Shown: piece by piece, positions 26,662 to 34,717 of the stretch
How positions within the stretch are numbered: position 1 is the stretch's first letter
Layout: every line of letters begins with the position of its first letter
NCBI GenBank assembly: GCA_965226865.1
Contig: CBDDEH010000004.1
Location: 930,001-994,000, forward strand
Reading direction: 5' to 3'
From: CBDDEH01 sp965226865
GTDB lineage: Bacteria > Chloroflexota > Dehalococcoidia > Lucifugimonadales > JAGWBF01
Length of the DNA stretch: 64,000 nucleotides
The notes under the pieces: generated by a model
What the model was told of the DNA's origin: nothing
The model's input: the letters and a program-made list of their open reading frames with translations, nothing else
Database searches by the model: none
Position numbers and translations under genes: made by a program

Positions 26662-26859
26662 TTGAGAGCCAGTGAGGTTAGAGAACTTAGCGACGAGGAC
26701 CTGGTAAGCGAGTTGGAGGGATCCTATAAGGAGCTCCTGAACCTGCGCATTCGCCTGGCTACTAAACAGTTGTCGAATACCTCTCAGATTCGAGTAGTCA
26801 AGAAAAATGTCGCCCGTATACAGACTGTCATGCGCGAGCGGAAAGTGAGTACCGGTTAG
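26662..26859 (+). CDS. rpmC: 50S ribosomal protein L29
   Basis: Small exit-site protein of 65 residues, two helices, start TTG 26662 (MRASEVRELSDEDLVSELE) with GGAG upstream. The conserved LLNLRIRLATKQLSN stretch is present. It directly abuts rpsQ with no gap. Confidence 0.97.
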   Translation: MRASEVRELSDEDLVSELEGSYKELLNLRIRLATKQLSNTSQIRVVKKNVARIQTVMRERKVSTG

Positions 26860-27555
26860 ATGGCAAGGGAAAGACGCAAGGTTCGTATAGGACGGGTCAT
26901 CAGCGACAAGATGGACAAAACAATCATAGTCGCTGTTCCCTGGCAGCAACGCCATATTTTGTATAAAAAAGGACTGCGGCGAATTACCAGGTTCTATGTG
27001 CATGACCAGGAAAACACGTCCACCATCGGCGACCTGGTAAAGATCGAAGAGACCCGGCCTATATCTCTAACCAAACGTTGGAGGATTCTCGAGGTTCTCG
27101 AGCGCCGGGAAGTCGCTGAAGTCAAGCCGGCTGAACTCGATGAAGGGATTCTGACTGAAGAAGAGGAGGCCAAGGCTGCTGAGGAAGCTGTCCGCTTAGC
27201 GGCGGAAGCTGACGAGCAGGCGGCCCCTCCAGAGACCGATGAGGCTGAAGAACCCGCCGAGCAGCCAGTGGCCGAGCAAGTGGATGACCGTGTAGACACC
27301 GTGGAAGCCGAAGTGGTTGAAGAAGCGACCGTAGAAGAGGTAGAAGAGCTTGCCGAGCAGCCAGAGGCGGTAGTGGAAGAACCCCCAACCGAAGAGCCGT
27401 TGGCCGAGCAAGTGGATGAAGTGCAGGACCGTGTAGACACCGTGGAAGCCGATGAGGCCCAGCCGGCAGAATCGAAAGAAGAGGCCGAAGAGGAAGCACC
27501 TATCGAACAGGAAGAAGTAGAAGATGGGGCGGAAGACCAGGAGGACAAGAAATGA
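26860..27555 (+). CDS. rpsQ: 30S ribosomal protein S17 with a long acidic repeat-containing C-terminal extension
   Basis: Residues 1-85 are a normal S17 OB-fold (GRVISDKMDKTIIVAV, ITRFYVHDQEN, GDLVKIEETRPISLTKRW). S17 is usually about 85 residues; here 145 more follow, very rich in Glu, Ala, Val and Pro. The extension has an internal duplication: the block from LAEQVD to RVDTVEAD recurs, and the DNA of 27270-27311 is repeated at 27402-27452 with a 9-bp insertion. It contains no predicted membrane segment. The extension stays in frame up to the ATGA overlap with rplN, so it is not a frameshift product. Its role is unknown. Confidence 0.95.
   Translation: MARERRKVRIGRVISDKMDKTIIVAVPWQQRHILYKKGLRRITRFYVHDQENTSTIGDLVKIEETRPISLTKRWRILEVLERREVAEVKPAELDEGILTEEEEAKAAEEAVRLAAEADEQAAPPETDEAEEPAEQPVAEQVDDRVDTVEAEVVEEATVEEVEELAEQPEAVVEEPPTEEPLAEQVDEVQDRVDTVEADEAQPAESKEEAEEEAPIEQEEVEDGAEDQEDKK
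27270..27452 (+). repeat. Imperfect direct repeat inside the rpsQ extension
   Basis: GGCCGAGCAAGTGGATGA occurs at 27270-27287 and 27402-27419, and the following 24 bp (from CCGTGTAGACACC) at 27288-27311 and 27429-27452. A 13-bp GCCGAGCAGCCAG block is also doubled nearby (27256-27268 and 27352-27364). Period is about 96-141 bp, a multiple of three, so the frame is kept. This points to recent in-frame duplication. Confidence 0.85.
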
Positions 27556-27926
27556 TCCAGACCTTCTCCCGCCTTTTGGTAGTCGATAATAGCGGAGCCA
27601 AGGAAATCATGTGTATCAATATACCTGGGAGCGGCCGCCGTCGCTATGCCAGCATAGGTGATATAATTGTCGGCACCGTAAAAGAAGCAGTGCCCTTGGC
27701 CGCCGTCAAGAAGGGCGAAGTCGTGCGGGCGGTAATAGTTCGGACTGCTAAGGCACGGCGCAGGCCTGACGGTACATACGTCCGGTTCGACGACAACGCC
27801 GCAGTCGTCCTGAGCGGCGACAAAATGAACAACCCACGAGGCACTCGAATCTTTGGTCCCGTGGCGCGTGAGTTGAGAGACCGGGGCTTCATGAGGATCA
27901 TTTCCCTGGCACCCGAGGTAGTGTAA
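27552..27926 (+). CDS. rplN: 50S ribosomal protein L14
   Basis: Intersubunit-bridge protein. 124 residues with MIQTFSRLLVVDNSGAKEI at the start and GTRIFGPVARELRDRGFMRI at the end. ATG overlaps the rpsQ stop by 4 bp. Normal length. Confidence 0.99.
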   Translation: MIQTFSRLLVVDNSGAKEIMCINIPGSGRRRYASIGDIIVGTVKEAVPLAAVKKGEVVRAVIVRTAKARRRPDGTYVRFDDNAAVVLSGDKMNNPRGTRIFGPVARELRDRGFMRIISLAPEVV

Positions 27927-28237
27927 TGAGTGTCCGTAAGGGTGATACTGTGCTGGTGACCGGTGGCAAGGAGAAGGGCAGAACAGGCAGAATCGACCGG
28001 ATTCTCGCCGACAAAAATAGGGTTGTTATAGAAGGCCTTAACATGGTGATTCGACACGTCCGCCCACGGCCGGATGTACGGCAGGCGGGCAGGGTGCAGA
28101 AAGAGGCACCTATACATATCTCAAACGTGGCACTGATATGTAACAAGTGCAACAAGCCAACGCGCCCTCGAATTAAAGTTCTGGATGATGGCAAAAAAGT
28201 CAGGGAGTGTCGTAGTTGCAACGAAGCGATCGACTAG
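27926..28237 (+). CDS. rplX: 50S ribosomal protein L24
   Basis: Assembly-initiator protein. 103 residues with the KOW motif KGDTVLVTGGKEKGRTGRI (5-23) and C-terminal CNKCNKPTRPR...CRSCNE, a CxxC pair that probably binds zinc. Start overlaps the rplN stop (TAATG), and the 3' end overlaps rplE by 22 bp. Confidence 0.98.
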   Translation: MSVRKGDTVLVTGGKEKGRTGRIDRILADKNRVVIEGLNMVIRHVRPRPDVRQAGRVQKEAPIHISNVALICNKCNKPTRPRIKVLDDGKKVRECRSCNEAID

Positions 28238-28965
28238 AAAAGGATTCTACGGACTCGAAGGAAGCTCGGCAGCCTGAGCTTGAGGCAAAGCCGAAAGTAC
28301 AGCGAGCGGAAAAGGGAACAGCCGCTACCAAGAAGAAGGCTAAACCTGCAGTCTCAGTAGCAGATGAACCCGTAGTAATCGAGCAAGAGAAGGCTCCTGA
28401 TAATGGCGCTGAACTAAACAAATCGCGCTTAAAGGACCTGTATCGTTCCGAGATCGTACCTGCGATGATGCAGGAATTCGGGTACAAAAACGTCATGCAG
28501 GTGCCTCGAGTGAAGAAGGTGGTCGTCAACATAGGCTTGGGCGAAGCTCTGACGAATCCCAAGGCTATGGAAAGCGCCACCAAAGATTTGACTACGATAG
28601 CCGGCCAGAAGCCCATTGTTACACGAGCCAGAAAGTCCATCGCCAATTTCAAGCTCAGGGAAGGCAGCCAAATTGGGCTGACTGTAACCCTTCGTGGTAT
28701 ACGAATGTACCACTTCATCGACCGCCTGATAAATGCGGCCCTTCCCAGAATCAGGGATTTTCGCGGGATTTCGCCAAGTAGTTTCGACGGCCGAGGAAAC
28801 TACTCCCTGGGGATAAGGGAGCAGATAATCTTCCCAGAAGTAGACTACGGGGAGGTCGAACGCATTCGCGGGCTGCAGGTAACCATCGCCACCAGTGCGA
28901 ACACCGATGCAGAAGCCGACCGGCTTTTGGCCTTGATGGGCATGCCGTTTACCCGGCAGAACTGA
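28216..28965 (+). CDS. rplE: 50S ribosomal protein L5 with a charged N-terminal extension
   Basis: 5S rRNA-binding protein. The conserved body begins near residue 68 (NKSRLKDLYRSEIVPAMM) and includes KVVVNIGLGEA, TRARKSIANFKLREG and GLQVTIATSANTDAEADRLL. L5 is usually about 180 residues; this one has 249 because of a Lys/Glu/Ala-rich N-terminus. The only usable start upstream of the conserved part is TTG 28216, inside rplX, with AGGGAG 8 nt ahead. No ATG, GTG or TTG occurs between it and the L5 core, which supports the extension being translated. Confidence 0.94.
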   Translation: MQRSDRLEKDSTDSKEARQPELEAKPKVQRAEKGTAATKKKAKPAVSVADEPVVIEQEKAPDNGAELNKSRLKDLYRSEIVPAMMQEFGYKNVMQVPRVKKVVVNIGLGEALTNPKAMESATKDLTTIAGQKPIVTRARKSIANFKLREGSQIGLTVTLRGIRMYHFIDRLINAALPRIRDFRGISPSSFDGRGNYSLGIREQIIFPEVDYGEVERIRGLQVTIATSANTDAEADRLLALMGMPFTRQN

Positions 28966-28974
28966 GGAGGATGA

Positions 28975-29160
28975 TTGGCTAAGACCTCGCTGATCGCAAA
29001 GTGGAAAAAACCACAGAGGTTCAAGGTGCGCCATTACAACCGGTGCAACCGGTGTGGACGCCCTCGAGCATACATAAGGTACTTCGGCCTCTGCCGCATT
29101 TGTATGCGCCAGCTCTCGCTGGCCGGTGAGTTGCCAGGGGTGAGGAAGGCCAGTTGGTAG
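28975..29160 (+). CDS. rpsZ: 30S ribosomal protein S14, zinc-binding type Z
   Basis: 61-residue short form of S14. TTG start at 28975 with GAGGA upstream. Cysteines in CNRCGRPRAYIRYFGLCRICMR form the C-x2-C/C-x2-C zinc module of the zinc-dependent (C+) form. No second S14 is in the window. Confidence 0.97.
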   Translation: MAKTSLIAKWKKPQRFKVRHYNRCNRCGRPRAYIRYFGLCRICMRQLSLAGELPGVRKASW

Positions 29161-29182
29161 TTTTTTGTGAGAGTTTAGCCTT

Positions 29183-29578
29183 ATGCCTGTGACAGATCCC
29201 ATAGCTGATATGTTGACCCGGATCAGGAATGCCCAACAAATGAAGCATCAGTCCGCGACAATGCCTGTGTCCAAGATCAAAGCTGATATAGCTAAAATTC
29301 TTAAAGAAGAGGGTTTTATAAGAGACTACGATGTTTTGAGAAACCAACCACAGCCATTGCTGCGGATCCACATGGGGTACCGTGACAGAGAACCCTTCAT
29401 AAGTGGCCTAAAAAGGGTAAGCAAACCTGGTCTTAGAGTCTACGTTGGTAGTGGTGAAATACCCAGGGTGTATGGAGGCCTTGGAATATCACTCCTGTCA
29501 ACGTCGAAGGGTGTAATGAGCGGTAAGAACGCTTGGCGTCAAGGTATTGGAGGAGAGTTACTCTGTTATGTCTGGTAG
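29183..29578 (+). CDS. rpsH: 30S ribosomal protein S8
   Basis: Central-domain 16S protein of 131 residues, beginning MPVTDPIADMLTRIRNAQ and ending with GISLLSTSKGVMSGKNAWRQGIGGELLCYVW. Its end overlaps the rplF start by 11 bp. Confidence 0.98.
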   Translation: MPVTDPIADMLTRIRNAQQMKHQSATMPVSKIKADIAKILKEEGFIRDYDVLRNQPQPLLRIHMGYRDREPFISGLKRVSKPGLRVYVGSGEIPRVYGGLGISLLSTSKGVMSGKNAWRQGIGGELLCYVW

Positions 29579-30140
29579 AGCACCAGAAAAAACCCAGTCC
29601 AAGGTCGGCAGAAACCCTATACAGGTGCCATCTGGGGTGGAAGTCACCGTTAACTATGCGGAAGTGGTCGTCAAAGGTCCGAAGGGCACCTTGAGCCAAC
29701 GTATACACCCTGACGTCATCATTAAGAAAGAAGATGGTCAAATCCTGGTGGAAAGGTACTCTGAACGTAAATTTCACCGGTCGCTCCATGGACTGACTCG
29801 CAGCCTTATTGCCAACGCCATAACAGGCGTAACTCAAGGCTACCAGAAAACCCTCGAGGTTATGGGCGTTGGGTATCGTGCCCAGCAATCCGGTCCCGGC
29901 ATTGTACTGAACGTCGGGTTTAGTCACACTGTGGAAATTAATCCCCCGAAGGGCGTCACTGTCACCGTTGAGGGCAACAACAGGATTCACGTAGAGGGCG
30001 CTGACAAACAGAAAGTCGGAGAGCTCGCCTCGAAAATAAGAAAGGTGCGTCCCCCCAACCCATACAAGGAGAAGGGTATCAGGTACTCTGACGAAGTGCT
30101 CCACCTCAAGCCCGGGAAGGCTGCCGCCAAGAAGGCATAG
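29568..30140 (+). CDS. rplF: 50S ribosomal protein L6
   Basis: Two-domain 23S-binding protein. The frame is open from TTG 29547, but ATG 29568 (MSGRAPEKTQSKVGRNPI) places AGGAG about 12 nt upstream and gives 190 residues, near family length. Core motifs: VKGPKGTLSQRIHPDV and VRPPNPYKEKGIRY. The C-terminal Lys/Ala tail is typical. The 44 bp before rplR hold no further feature. Confidence 0.98.
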   Translation: MSGRAPEKTQSKVGRNPIQVPSGVEVTVNYAEVVVKGPKGTLSQRIHPDVIIKKEDGQILVERYSERKFHRSLHGLTRSLIANAITGVTQGYQKTLEVMGVGYRAQQSGPGIVLNVGFSHTVEINPPKGVTVTVEGNNRIHVEGADKQKVGELASKIRKVRPPNPYKEKGIRYSDEVLHLKPGKAAAKKA

Positions 30141-30184
30141 CCTTCGACAACATCTTGAAAGTCCAGCATTGGAGAAAATTCTGA

Positions 30185-30553
30185 ATGCCTAGAGATAAAG
30201 ACTCACGAAGACTAAGATTAGCCAGACATCGCAGAGGCAGAACAGGCTTAACGGGTACGCCAGACAGGCCCAGGCTGTGCGTCTTCCGGAGCCTTAACCA
30301 TATCTATGCCCAGGTAGTAGACGACGTCGATGGTCGTACCATCGCTTCTGCCTCCAGTCTGGAGCCCGATATAAGGGCTTCCGGCAAAGCCATTGCAAAG
30401 AAGGAGATGTCTAAAAAGATCGGGGCAATTGTAGCCGAGAGAACACTCGCCAAGGGTTCGACTCAGGTCGTCTTCGATAGAGGTGGCTACAAGTACCATG
30501 GCCGGGTGAAAGCTCTGGCAGACGCTGCCAGAGAGGGAGGTCTCGTTTTCTGA
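30185..30553 (+). CDS. rplR: 50S ribosomal protein L18
   Basis: 5S rRNA-binding protein of 122 residues. RLRLARHRRGRTGLTGTPDRPRLCVFRS begins the conserved part and FDRGGYKYHGRVKALADAAREGGL ends it. Stop overlaps the rpsE start by 1 bp (TGATG). Confidence 0.98.
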   Translation: MPRDKDSRRLRLARHRRGRTGLTGTPDRPRLCVFRSLNHIYAQVVDDVDGRTIASASSLEPDIRASGKAIAKKEMSKKIGAIVAERTLAKGSTQVVFDRGGYKYHGRVKALADAAREGGLVF

Positions 30554-31083
30554 TGGTTTCCATTCGACCTAGCTACAGTGGCGACAGATTCGACAGTAAC
30601 AGACAGGGCTTCAACGAACGGGTTGTTTTGACAAGGCGCATTGCCAAGGTTGTGAAGGGTGGACGTACCCTCAGATTCAATGCTCTTGTTGTAGTTGGAG
30701 ATGGAGAGGGTTCCGTTGGCTCAGGCCTTGGCAAAGCTAAGGCAATTCCGGACGCGGTAAGAAAAGGTAACGCCAGCGCCAGGAAGAACCTAATCAAAAT
30801 CCCACTTAAGGGAAGCACGATACCTCAGGAGACTTCCTCCAAGGTAGGTGCTTCGAGAGTCCTGATCAAACCAGCCCCGCCAGGCACCGGCATCATCGCC
30901 GCAGGGCCCGTAAGGGCTGTACTGGACCTGGGTGGTGTCAAAGATGGGGTGGCTAAATGCCTGGGGTCTAGGAATCCTATTAACGTTATCCAGGCCACAA
31001 TGGATGCCCTCAGCAAGCTGAAAGACCCCGCCAAAGAATTAGCCTTGAGGAAGGGCACGCGAGAGCCAGAGCCACATAGTTAG
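30553..31083 (+). CDS. rpsE: 30S ribosomal protein S5
   Basis: Accuracy protein of the small-subunit body. 176 residues with FNERVVLTRRIAKVVKGGRTLRFNALVVVGDGEGSVG and the KAIPDAVRKG helix. The stop codon lies within a 13-bp-stem hairpin (31063-31095). In many bacteria rpmD (L30) comes next; here there is only a 91-bp gap before rplO. Confidence 0.98.
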   Translation: MVSIRPSYSGDRFDSNRQGFNERVVLTRRIAKVVKGGRTLRFNALVVVGDGEGSVGSGLGKAKAIPDAVRKGNASARKNLIKIPLKGSTIPQETSSKVGASRVLIKPAPPGTGIIAAGPVRAVLDLGGVKDGVAKCLGSRNPINVIQATMDALSKLKDPAKELALRKGTREPEPHS

Positions 31084-31095
31084 TGGCTCTGGCTC
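31063..31095 (+). terminator. Hairpin spanning the rpsE stop codon, possible attenuator
   Basis: A perfect 13-bp stem (31063-31075 with 31083-31095, GAGCCAGAGCCAC and its complement) with a 7-nt loop containing part of the stop codon. No T tract follows, so full intrinsic termination is unlikely. It may attenuate, protect or separate transcripts at the position where rpmD is commonly found. Confidence 0.5.
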
Positions 31096-31174
31096 GTTCA
31101 CGTTTCAACTGTATGAGTGCCTGTTTTCCGCCAGCGCTTCGAACGCAAGAGCAAAGTAAAGGTAGACTAAAATC

Positions 31175-31618
31175 ATGAGGGAACATGAGGTAACGGTTCC
31201 TAAGGGAGCCAGGCGGCCGCGGAAGCGGATAGGCCGAGGCGATGGTAGCGGCCGTGGTAGCTACTCAGGTCGTGGAATGAAGGGTCAAAAATCCCGTTCT
31301 GGAAAAGGGATTCGGCCCGGATTCGAAGGTGGGCAACTGCCCCTGATCAAGGGCTTGCCGATGAAGCGGGGCTTTACCAACATCTTTAAAAAGCAGTTCC
31401 ACCTGGTGAAATTAGAACAACTGAACGCGATAGAGCCCAACTCCAGGGTCACGCCGGAAAGCCTGATTGAGTTGGGAATCCTCAAAAAACTCAAATATCC
31501 CGTTAAGATACTTGGCAATGGCGAATTCTCGGTCTCGCTGCAAATAGCGGCTCACAACTTCACTCGCTCGGCTCGGAGCAAGATCGAAGCGGCGGGCGGT
31601 GCGGCCGAGGTGCTCTAG
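31175..31618 (+). CDS. rplO: 50S ribosomal protein L15
   Basis: Late-assembly 23S protein of 147 residues. The Gly/Arg-rich N-terminus (GRGDGSGRGSYSGRGMKGQKSRSG) and GFEGGQLPLIKGLPMKRGF are diagnostic. ATG 31175 is preceded by AAAGGTAG. secY starts 2 bp after its stop. Confidence 0.98.
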   Translation: MREHEVTVPKGARRPRKRIGRGDGSGRGSYSGRGMKGQKSRSGKGIRPGFEGGQLPLIKGLPMKRGFTNIFKKQFHLVKLEQLNAIEPNSRVTPESLIELGILKKLKYPVKILGNGEFSVSLQIAAHNFTRSARSKIEAAGGAAEVL

Positions 31619-31620
31619 GG

Positions 31621-32943
31621 ATGGTGACCCAGGAAGTCGAGGGCAGACCACGACTGCTCCAGGCGGCTATCGATGCCTTCCGTGTACCTGACCTAAGAGC
31701 CAAGATACTCTTTACACTGTTCATCCTGGCTGTCTTTCGTTTTATGGCCCAGGTTCCTCTGCCTGGCATCGACCAAGACAGGCTGGATGCTCTATTCGAC
31801 CAGAACCAACTTCTAGGATTTCTGGACGTATTCAGTGGGGGCTCTCTCAGGAACTTGAGCGTAGCCGCTCTGGGCGTATTTCCTTACATTACTTCTTCAA
31901 TCGTAATGCAGCTCCTTGTGCCCGTGATACCAAGCCTACAGCGCATCTCCAAGGAAGGTGAGCTTGGTCGGCAGAAAATAAACCGCATCATTCACTGGAT
32001 AACGGTTCCAATCGCGCTGGCACAGGGCTACGGGCAATTGCAGCTTCTCCAGCAGTCCAGCGTAATCACCGACGTGTGGTCGCCCGGTAGTGGCGACTTT
32101 GTAGCCACCGTGGCGATGCTATCGTCCCTGGTGGCTGGAACGATGTTCTTGGTATGGTTGGGAGAGCTCATCACGGAGCGGGGTATCGGAAACGGTATTT
32201 CCATCATCATATTTGGGGGAATCGTGGCTTCGTTTCCCAATCTGATGCAGCAGACCGCTGATCAGACCCAGGGCGTCGAGTTGATCTGGTTGGCCATCAT
32301 AGGGATTCTTGTCATCTCTCTTATAGTCGTGTTCACCGAGGCCCATCGACGAATACCGGTGCAATATGGGCGGAGTATATTCCGCGGCGGAAAAATGTAC
32401 CGGCAAACTGGGGCAACGTATTTGCCCATCAGGATTAACTCCGCGGGAATGATCCCGCTCATCTTCGCTTTTTCTGTGGTGATTCTCCCCGGCACCATCG
32501 CCAATTTCCTCGGTGTGCGGGACGATTGGGTTGGGTCGGTGGCTGATACGCTGGTCACTTGGTTCAGCCCTACCCACTTGGTGTATTGGATTCTAACTTT
32601 CTTCCTTGTAGTCATCTTCACTTTCTTCTATACACTCGTGACGTTCCAGCAGCAGAACTTGGCTGACAGCCTGCAAAAGAACGGAGGGTTCGTCCCGGGC
32701 ATCAGGCCCGGCCAACCAACTCAGGACTATCTCAACCGTGTCATATTGCGCTTAACCTGGGGAGGCGCTCTGTTTCTGGGCTTCATCGCGATCGTGCCCT
32801 ACATTGCCTCCCTGTTGACCGATGTTCAGGCGATCCAACTACCAAGCATCAGCTTGTTGATTGTAGTCGGCGTTGGTCTGGACACCCTGCGCCAGCTAGA
32901 GGCCCAGTTGATGATGCGTAACTATGAAGGCTTTCTTAGGTAA
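31621..32943 (+). CDS. secY: Preprotein translocase subunit SecY
   Basis: Channel-forming subunit of the Sec translocon in the inner membrane. 440 residues, about ten membrane helices, with FMAQVPLPGIDQDRLD in the first periplasmic/plug region, GGSLRNLSVAALGVFPYITSSIVMQLL, and GIRPGQPTQDYLNRVILRLTWGG near the C-terminus. Standard position between rplO and adk. Confidence 0.99.
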   Translation: MVTQEVEGRPRLLQAAIDAFRVPDLRAKILFTLFILAVFRFMAQVPLPGIDQDRLDALFDQNQLLGFLDVFSGGSLRNLSVAALGVFPYITSSIVMQLLVPVIPSLQRISKEGELGRQKINRIIHWITVPIALAQGYGQLQLLQQSSVITDVWSPGSGDFVATVAMLSSLVAGTMFLVWLGELITERGIGNGISIIIFGGIVASFPNLMQQTADQTQGVELIWLAIIGILVISLIVVFTEAHRRIPVQYGRSIFRGGKMYRQTGATYLPIRINSAGMIPLIFAFSVVILPGTIANFLGVRDDWVGSVADTLVTWFSPTHLVYWILTFFLVVIFTFFYTLVTFQQQNLADSLQKNGGFVPGIRPGQPTQDYLNRVILRLTWGGALFLGFIAIVPYIASLLTDVQAIQLPSISLLIVVGVGLDTLRQLEAQLMMRNYEGFLR

Positions 32944-32951
32944 CATAGTCG

Positions 32952-33623
32952 GTGGATGGTAACGATACGATTGGAAACAGGCTCATCCTGCTCGGACCGC
33001 CCGGGTCTGGAAAGGGTACTCAGGCAGCGATGCTCGCAGAAAGGCTGGGAGTGCCCCACATTGCCTCCGGAGATCTGTTTCGATACCACCAACGGGAAGG
33101 CACTCCATTGGGCCAAAAGGCTGCCGAGTATATGAAGAAAGGATTGCTAGTGCCTGACGAGACAACGATCCAGATGGCCCTGGAGAAGATCGGATCTACC
33201 GAGGGTAAGAGGGGTTTTTTGTTAGACGGGTTTCCCAGAAACCTGGTGCAGGCATGGTCTCTGGACGACGATCTGAAAAACCGTGAGCAGAAGGTCGACA
33301 AGGCGATTCTGATCAATGTCCCTGAAGAAGAGCTTATACAAAGATTGGGTGGCCGGTTGGTCTGTCGCAACTGCCAGGCTCCTTATCATGAGAAAAACGC
33401 TCAACCCAAGAAATCCGGGACATGCGATCTGTGCGGTGGCGAGCTTTACCAACGACAGGACGATACTCCCGAGGCGATACGTGTGCGAATCAAGGTGTAC
33501 CAGGAAGAGACCCAGCCACTAAGGGACTACTACAAGAAAGCCGACAAATTGGTCGAGATCGACGGCATAGGGCCGGTTGACGAGATAGAACGGCGACTCT
33601 TGCGTGCGATCGATGGCGGATAA
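32952..33623 (+). CDS. adk: Adenylate kinase (zinc-containing, long form)
   Basis: Converts ATP + AMP to 2 ADP. GTG start 32952; P-loop LGPPGSGKGTQ (13-23), NMP-binding GDLFRYHQREGTPLG, and DGFPRNLVQAWSLD. The LID domain has four cysteines in two CxxC pairs (CRNC and CDLC), marking the zinc-binding form. 223 residues, normal. Confidence 0.98.
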   Translation: MDGNDTIGNRLILLGPPGSGKGTQAAMLAERLGVPHIASGDLFRYHQREGTPLGQKAAEYMKKGLLVPDETTIQMALEKIGSTEGKRGFLLDGFPRNLVQAWSLDDDLKNREQKVDKAILINVPEEELIQRLGGRLVCRNCQAPYHEKNAQPKKSGTCDLCGGELYQRQDDTPEAIRVRIKVYQEETQPLRDYYKKADKLVEIDGIGPVDEIERRLLRAIDGG

Positions 33624-33647
33624 AATCCAGGTCGGCGTGGTTATGGT

Positions 33648-33676
33648 TCAAAAACGCGCAACAGCAATCGTAGAAT
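33648..33676 (+). promoter_or_regulatory. Possible internal promoter before map
   Basis: TTCAAA (33648-33653) and TAGAAT (33671-33676) with a 17-bp spacer. Predicted initiation near 33683 would be only a few bases from the map ATG at 33686, giving an almost leaderless message. Weak match. Confidence 0.35.
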
Positions 33677-33685
33677 TGTGATAGA

Positions 33686-34492
33686 ATGGGCAAAATAGGT
33701 AAGATCGAGACGGCATCCAATTCGCCTTCGCCTTACTCTGGCGGAATAACCATCAAGTCAGATACAGAGCTGGCTGCAATGCGCCGAGCGGGCGCTGTGG
33801 TTGGTGCTGTGCTTTCGGCGCTCGAACAGGCGGTCCAACCTGGCTCGACAACCCGTGAGCTAGACACCCTGGCTTACCACGAAATACGCCGTCTCGGCGG
33901 TCAACCTGCTTTCAAGGGATACCGTGGGTTTCCTGCGAGCATATGTGCTTCCATCAACCACGAAATAGTCCACGGGATCCCAGGTGATAGGGTGATCGAA
34001 GAGGGCGACCTCGTGAAGATAGATATCGGGGCGGTAGTCGACGGGTTCATAGGCGACGCCGCGATTACAGTGGGAGCAGGAAAGATAAGCGAATCAGCTG
34101 AGGAACTTATAGAGACGACGCGCCAGGCCCTGGAGAGGGGTATCAAGGCCGCAAAGGAAGGATCCCGCGTGGGGGACATCGGACACGCCGTACAGAGCTT
34201 CGCCGAGTCCCATGGTTATTCTGTCGTTAGAGAATACGTGGGACATGGAATAGGAAGGTTCCTTCACGAAAACCCACAAATTCCCAACTATGGACCCGGA
34301 GGCAAAGGGCCTATTCTGCGCAGCGGGATGACGATAGCCATCGAGCCGATGGTAAATGTGGGGGACTGGCACACTTCGTTAATGGATGACCAGTGGACGG
34401 TGGTTACTGCCGATGGAAGTTTGTCCGCCCATTTCGAGCACACCATAGCAATAACGAATGGAGAGCCGGAGATTCTTACGGCTCACGATTAG
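33686..34492 (+). CDS. map: Methionine aminopeptidase, type I
   Basis: Cleaves N-terminal methionine from nascent proteins with a two-metal centre. 268 residues. Metal and substrate residues are visible in NHEIVHGIPGDR, VKIDIGAVVDGFIGDAA (two Asp), YVGHGIGRFLHENPQIPNYG (His), and AIEPMV...FEHTI (two Glu). The family usually starts near ITIKSDTELAAMRRAG, so about 20 N-terminal residues are extra. No clear Shine-Dalgarno precedes ATG 33686. Usual secY-adk-map-infA order. Confidence 0.97.
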   Translation: MGKIGKIETASNSPSPYSGGITIKSDTELAAMRRAGAVVGAVLSALEQAVQPGSTTRELDTLAYHEIRRLGGQPAFKGYRGFPASICASINHEIVHGIPGDRVIEEGDLVKIDIGAVVDGFIGDAAITVGAGKISESAEELIETTRQALERGIKAAKEGSRVGDIGHAVQSFAESHGYSVVREYVGHGIGRFLHENPQIPNYGPGGKGPILRSGMTIAIEPMVNVGDWHTSLMDDQWTVVTADGSLSAHFEHTIAITNGEPEILTAHD

Positions 34493-34497
34493 AGACA

Positions 34498-34716
34498 ATG
34501 GCGAAGAAAGAAGCAATAGAAGTAGAAGCAACTGTGGTGAAAGCTCTGTCCAACGGTATGTTCAGAGTCGAGTTGCCTAACGACCACCAGGTACTGGCAC
34601 ACGTCTCCGGGAAAATTCGAATGCACTTTATTAGGGTTCTTCCTGGAGACCGTGTCTTGGTTGAGCTATCGCCATACGACCTGAGTCGTGGGCGAATAAC
34701 GTATAGGTTCAAGTAG
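34498..34716 (+). CDS. infA: Translation initiation factor IF-1
   Basis: 72-residue OB-fold factor that blocks the 30S A site during initiation. ATG 34498 (MAKKEAIEVEATVVKALSNGMF); conserved HVSGKIRMHFIRVLPGDRVLVELSPYDLSRGRI. It lies 5 bp after map. The frame is open further upstream but that part belongs to map. Confidence 0.98.
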   Translation: MAKKEAIEVEATVVKALSNGMFRVELPNDHQVLAHVSGKIRMHFIRVLPGDRVLVELSPYDLSRGRITYRFK

Positions 34717-34717
34717 G

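Noticed and set aside
27122..27548. Minus-strand Ser/Thr-rich and Leu/Pro-rich frames over the S17 extension
   Set aside because: They arise from the complement of repeated Glu and Ala codons. The plus-strand frame continues the S17 gene and couples to rplN.
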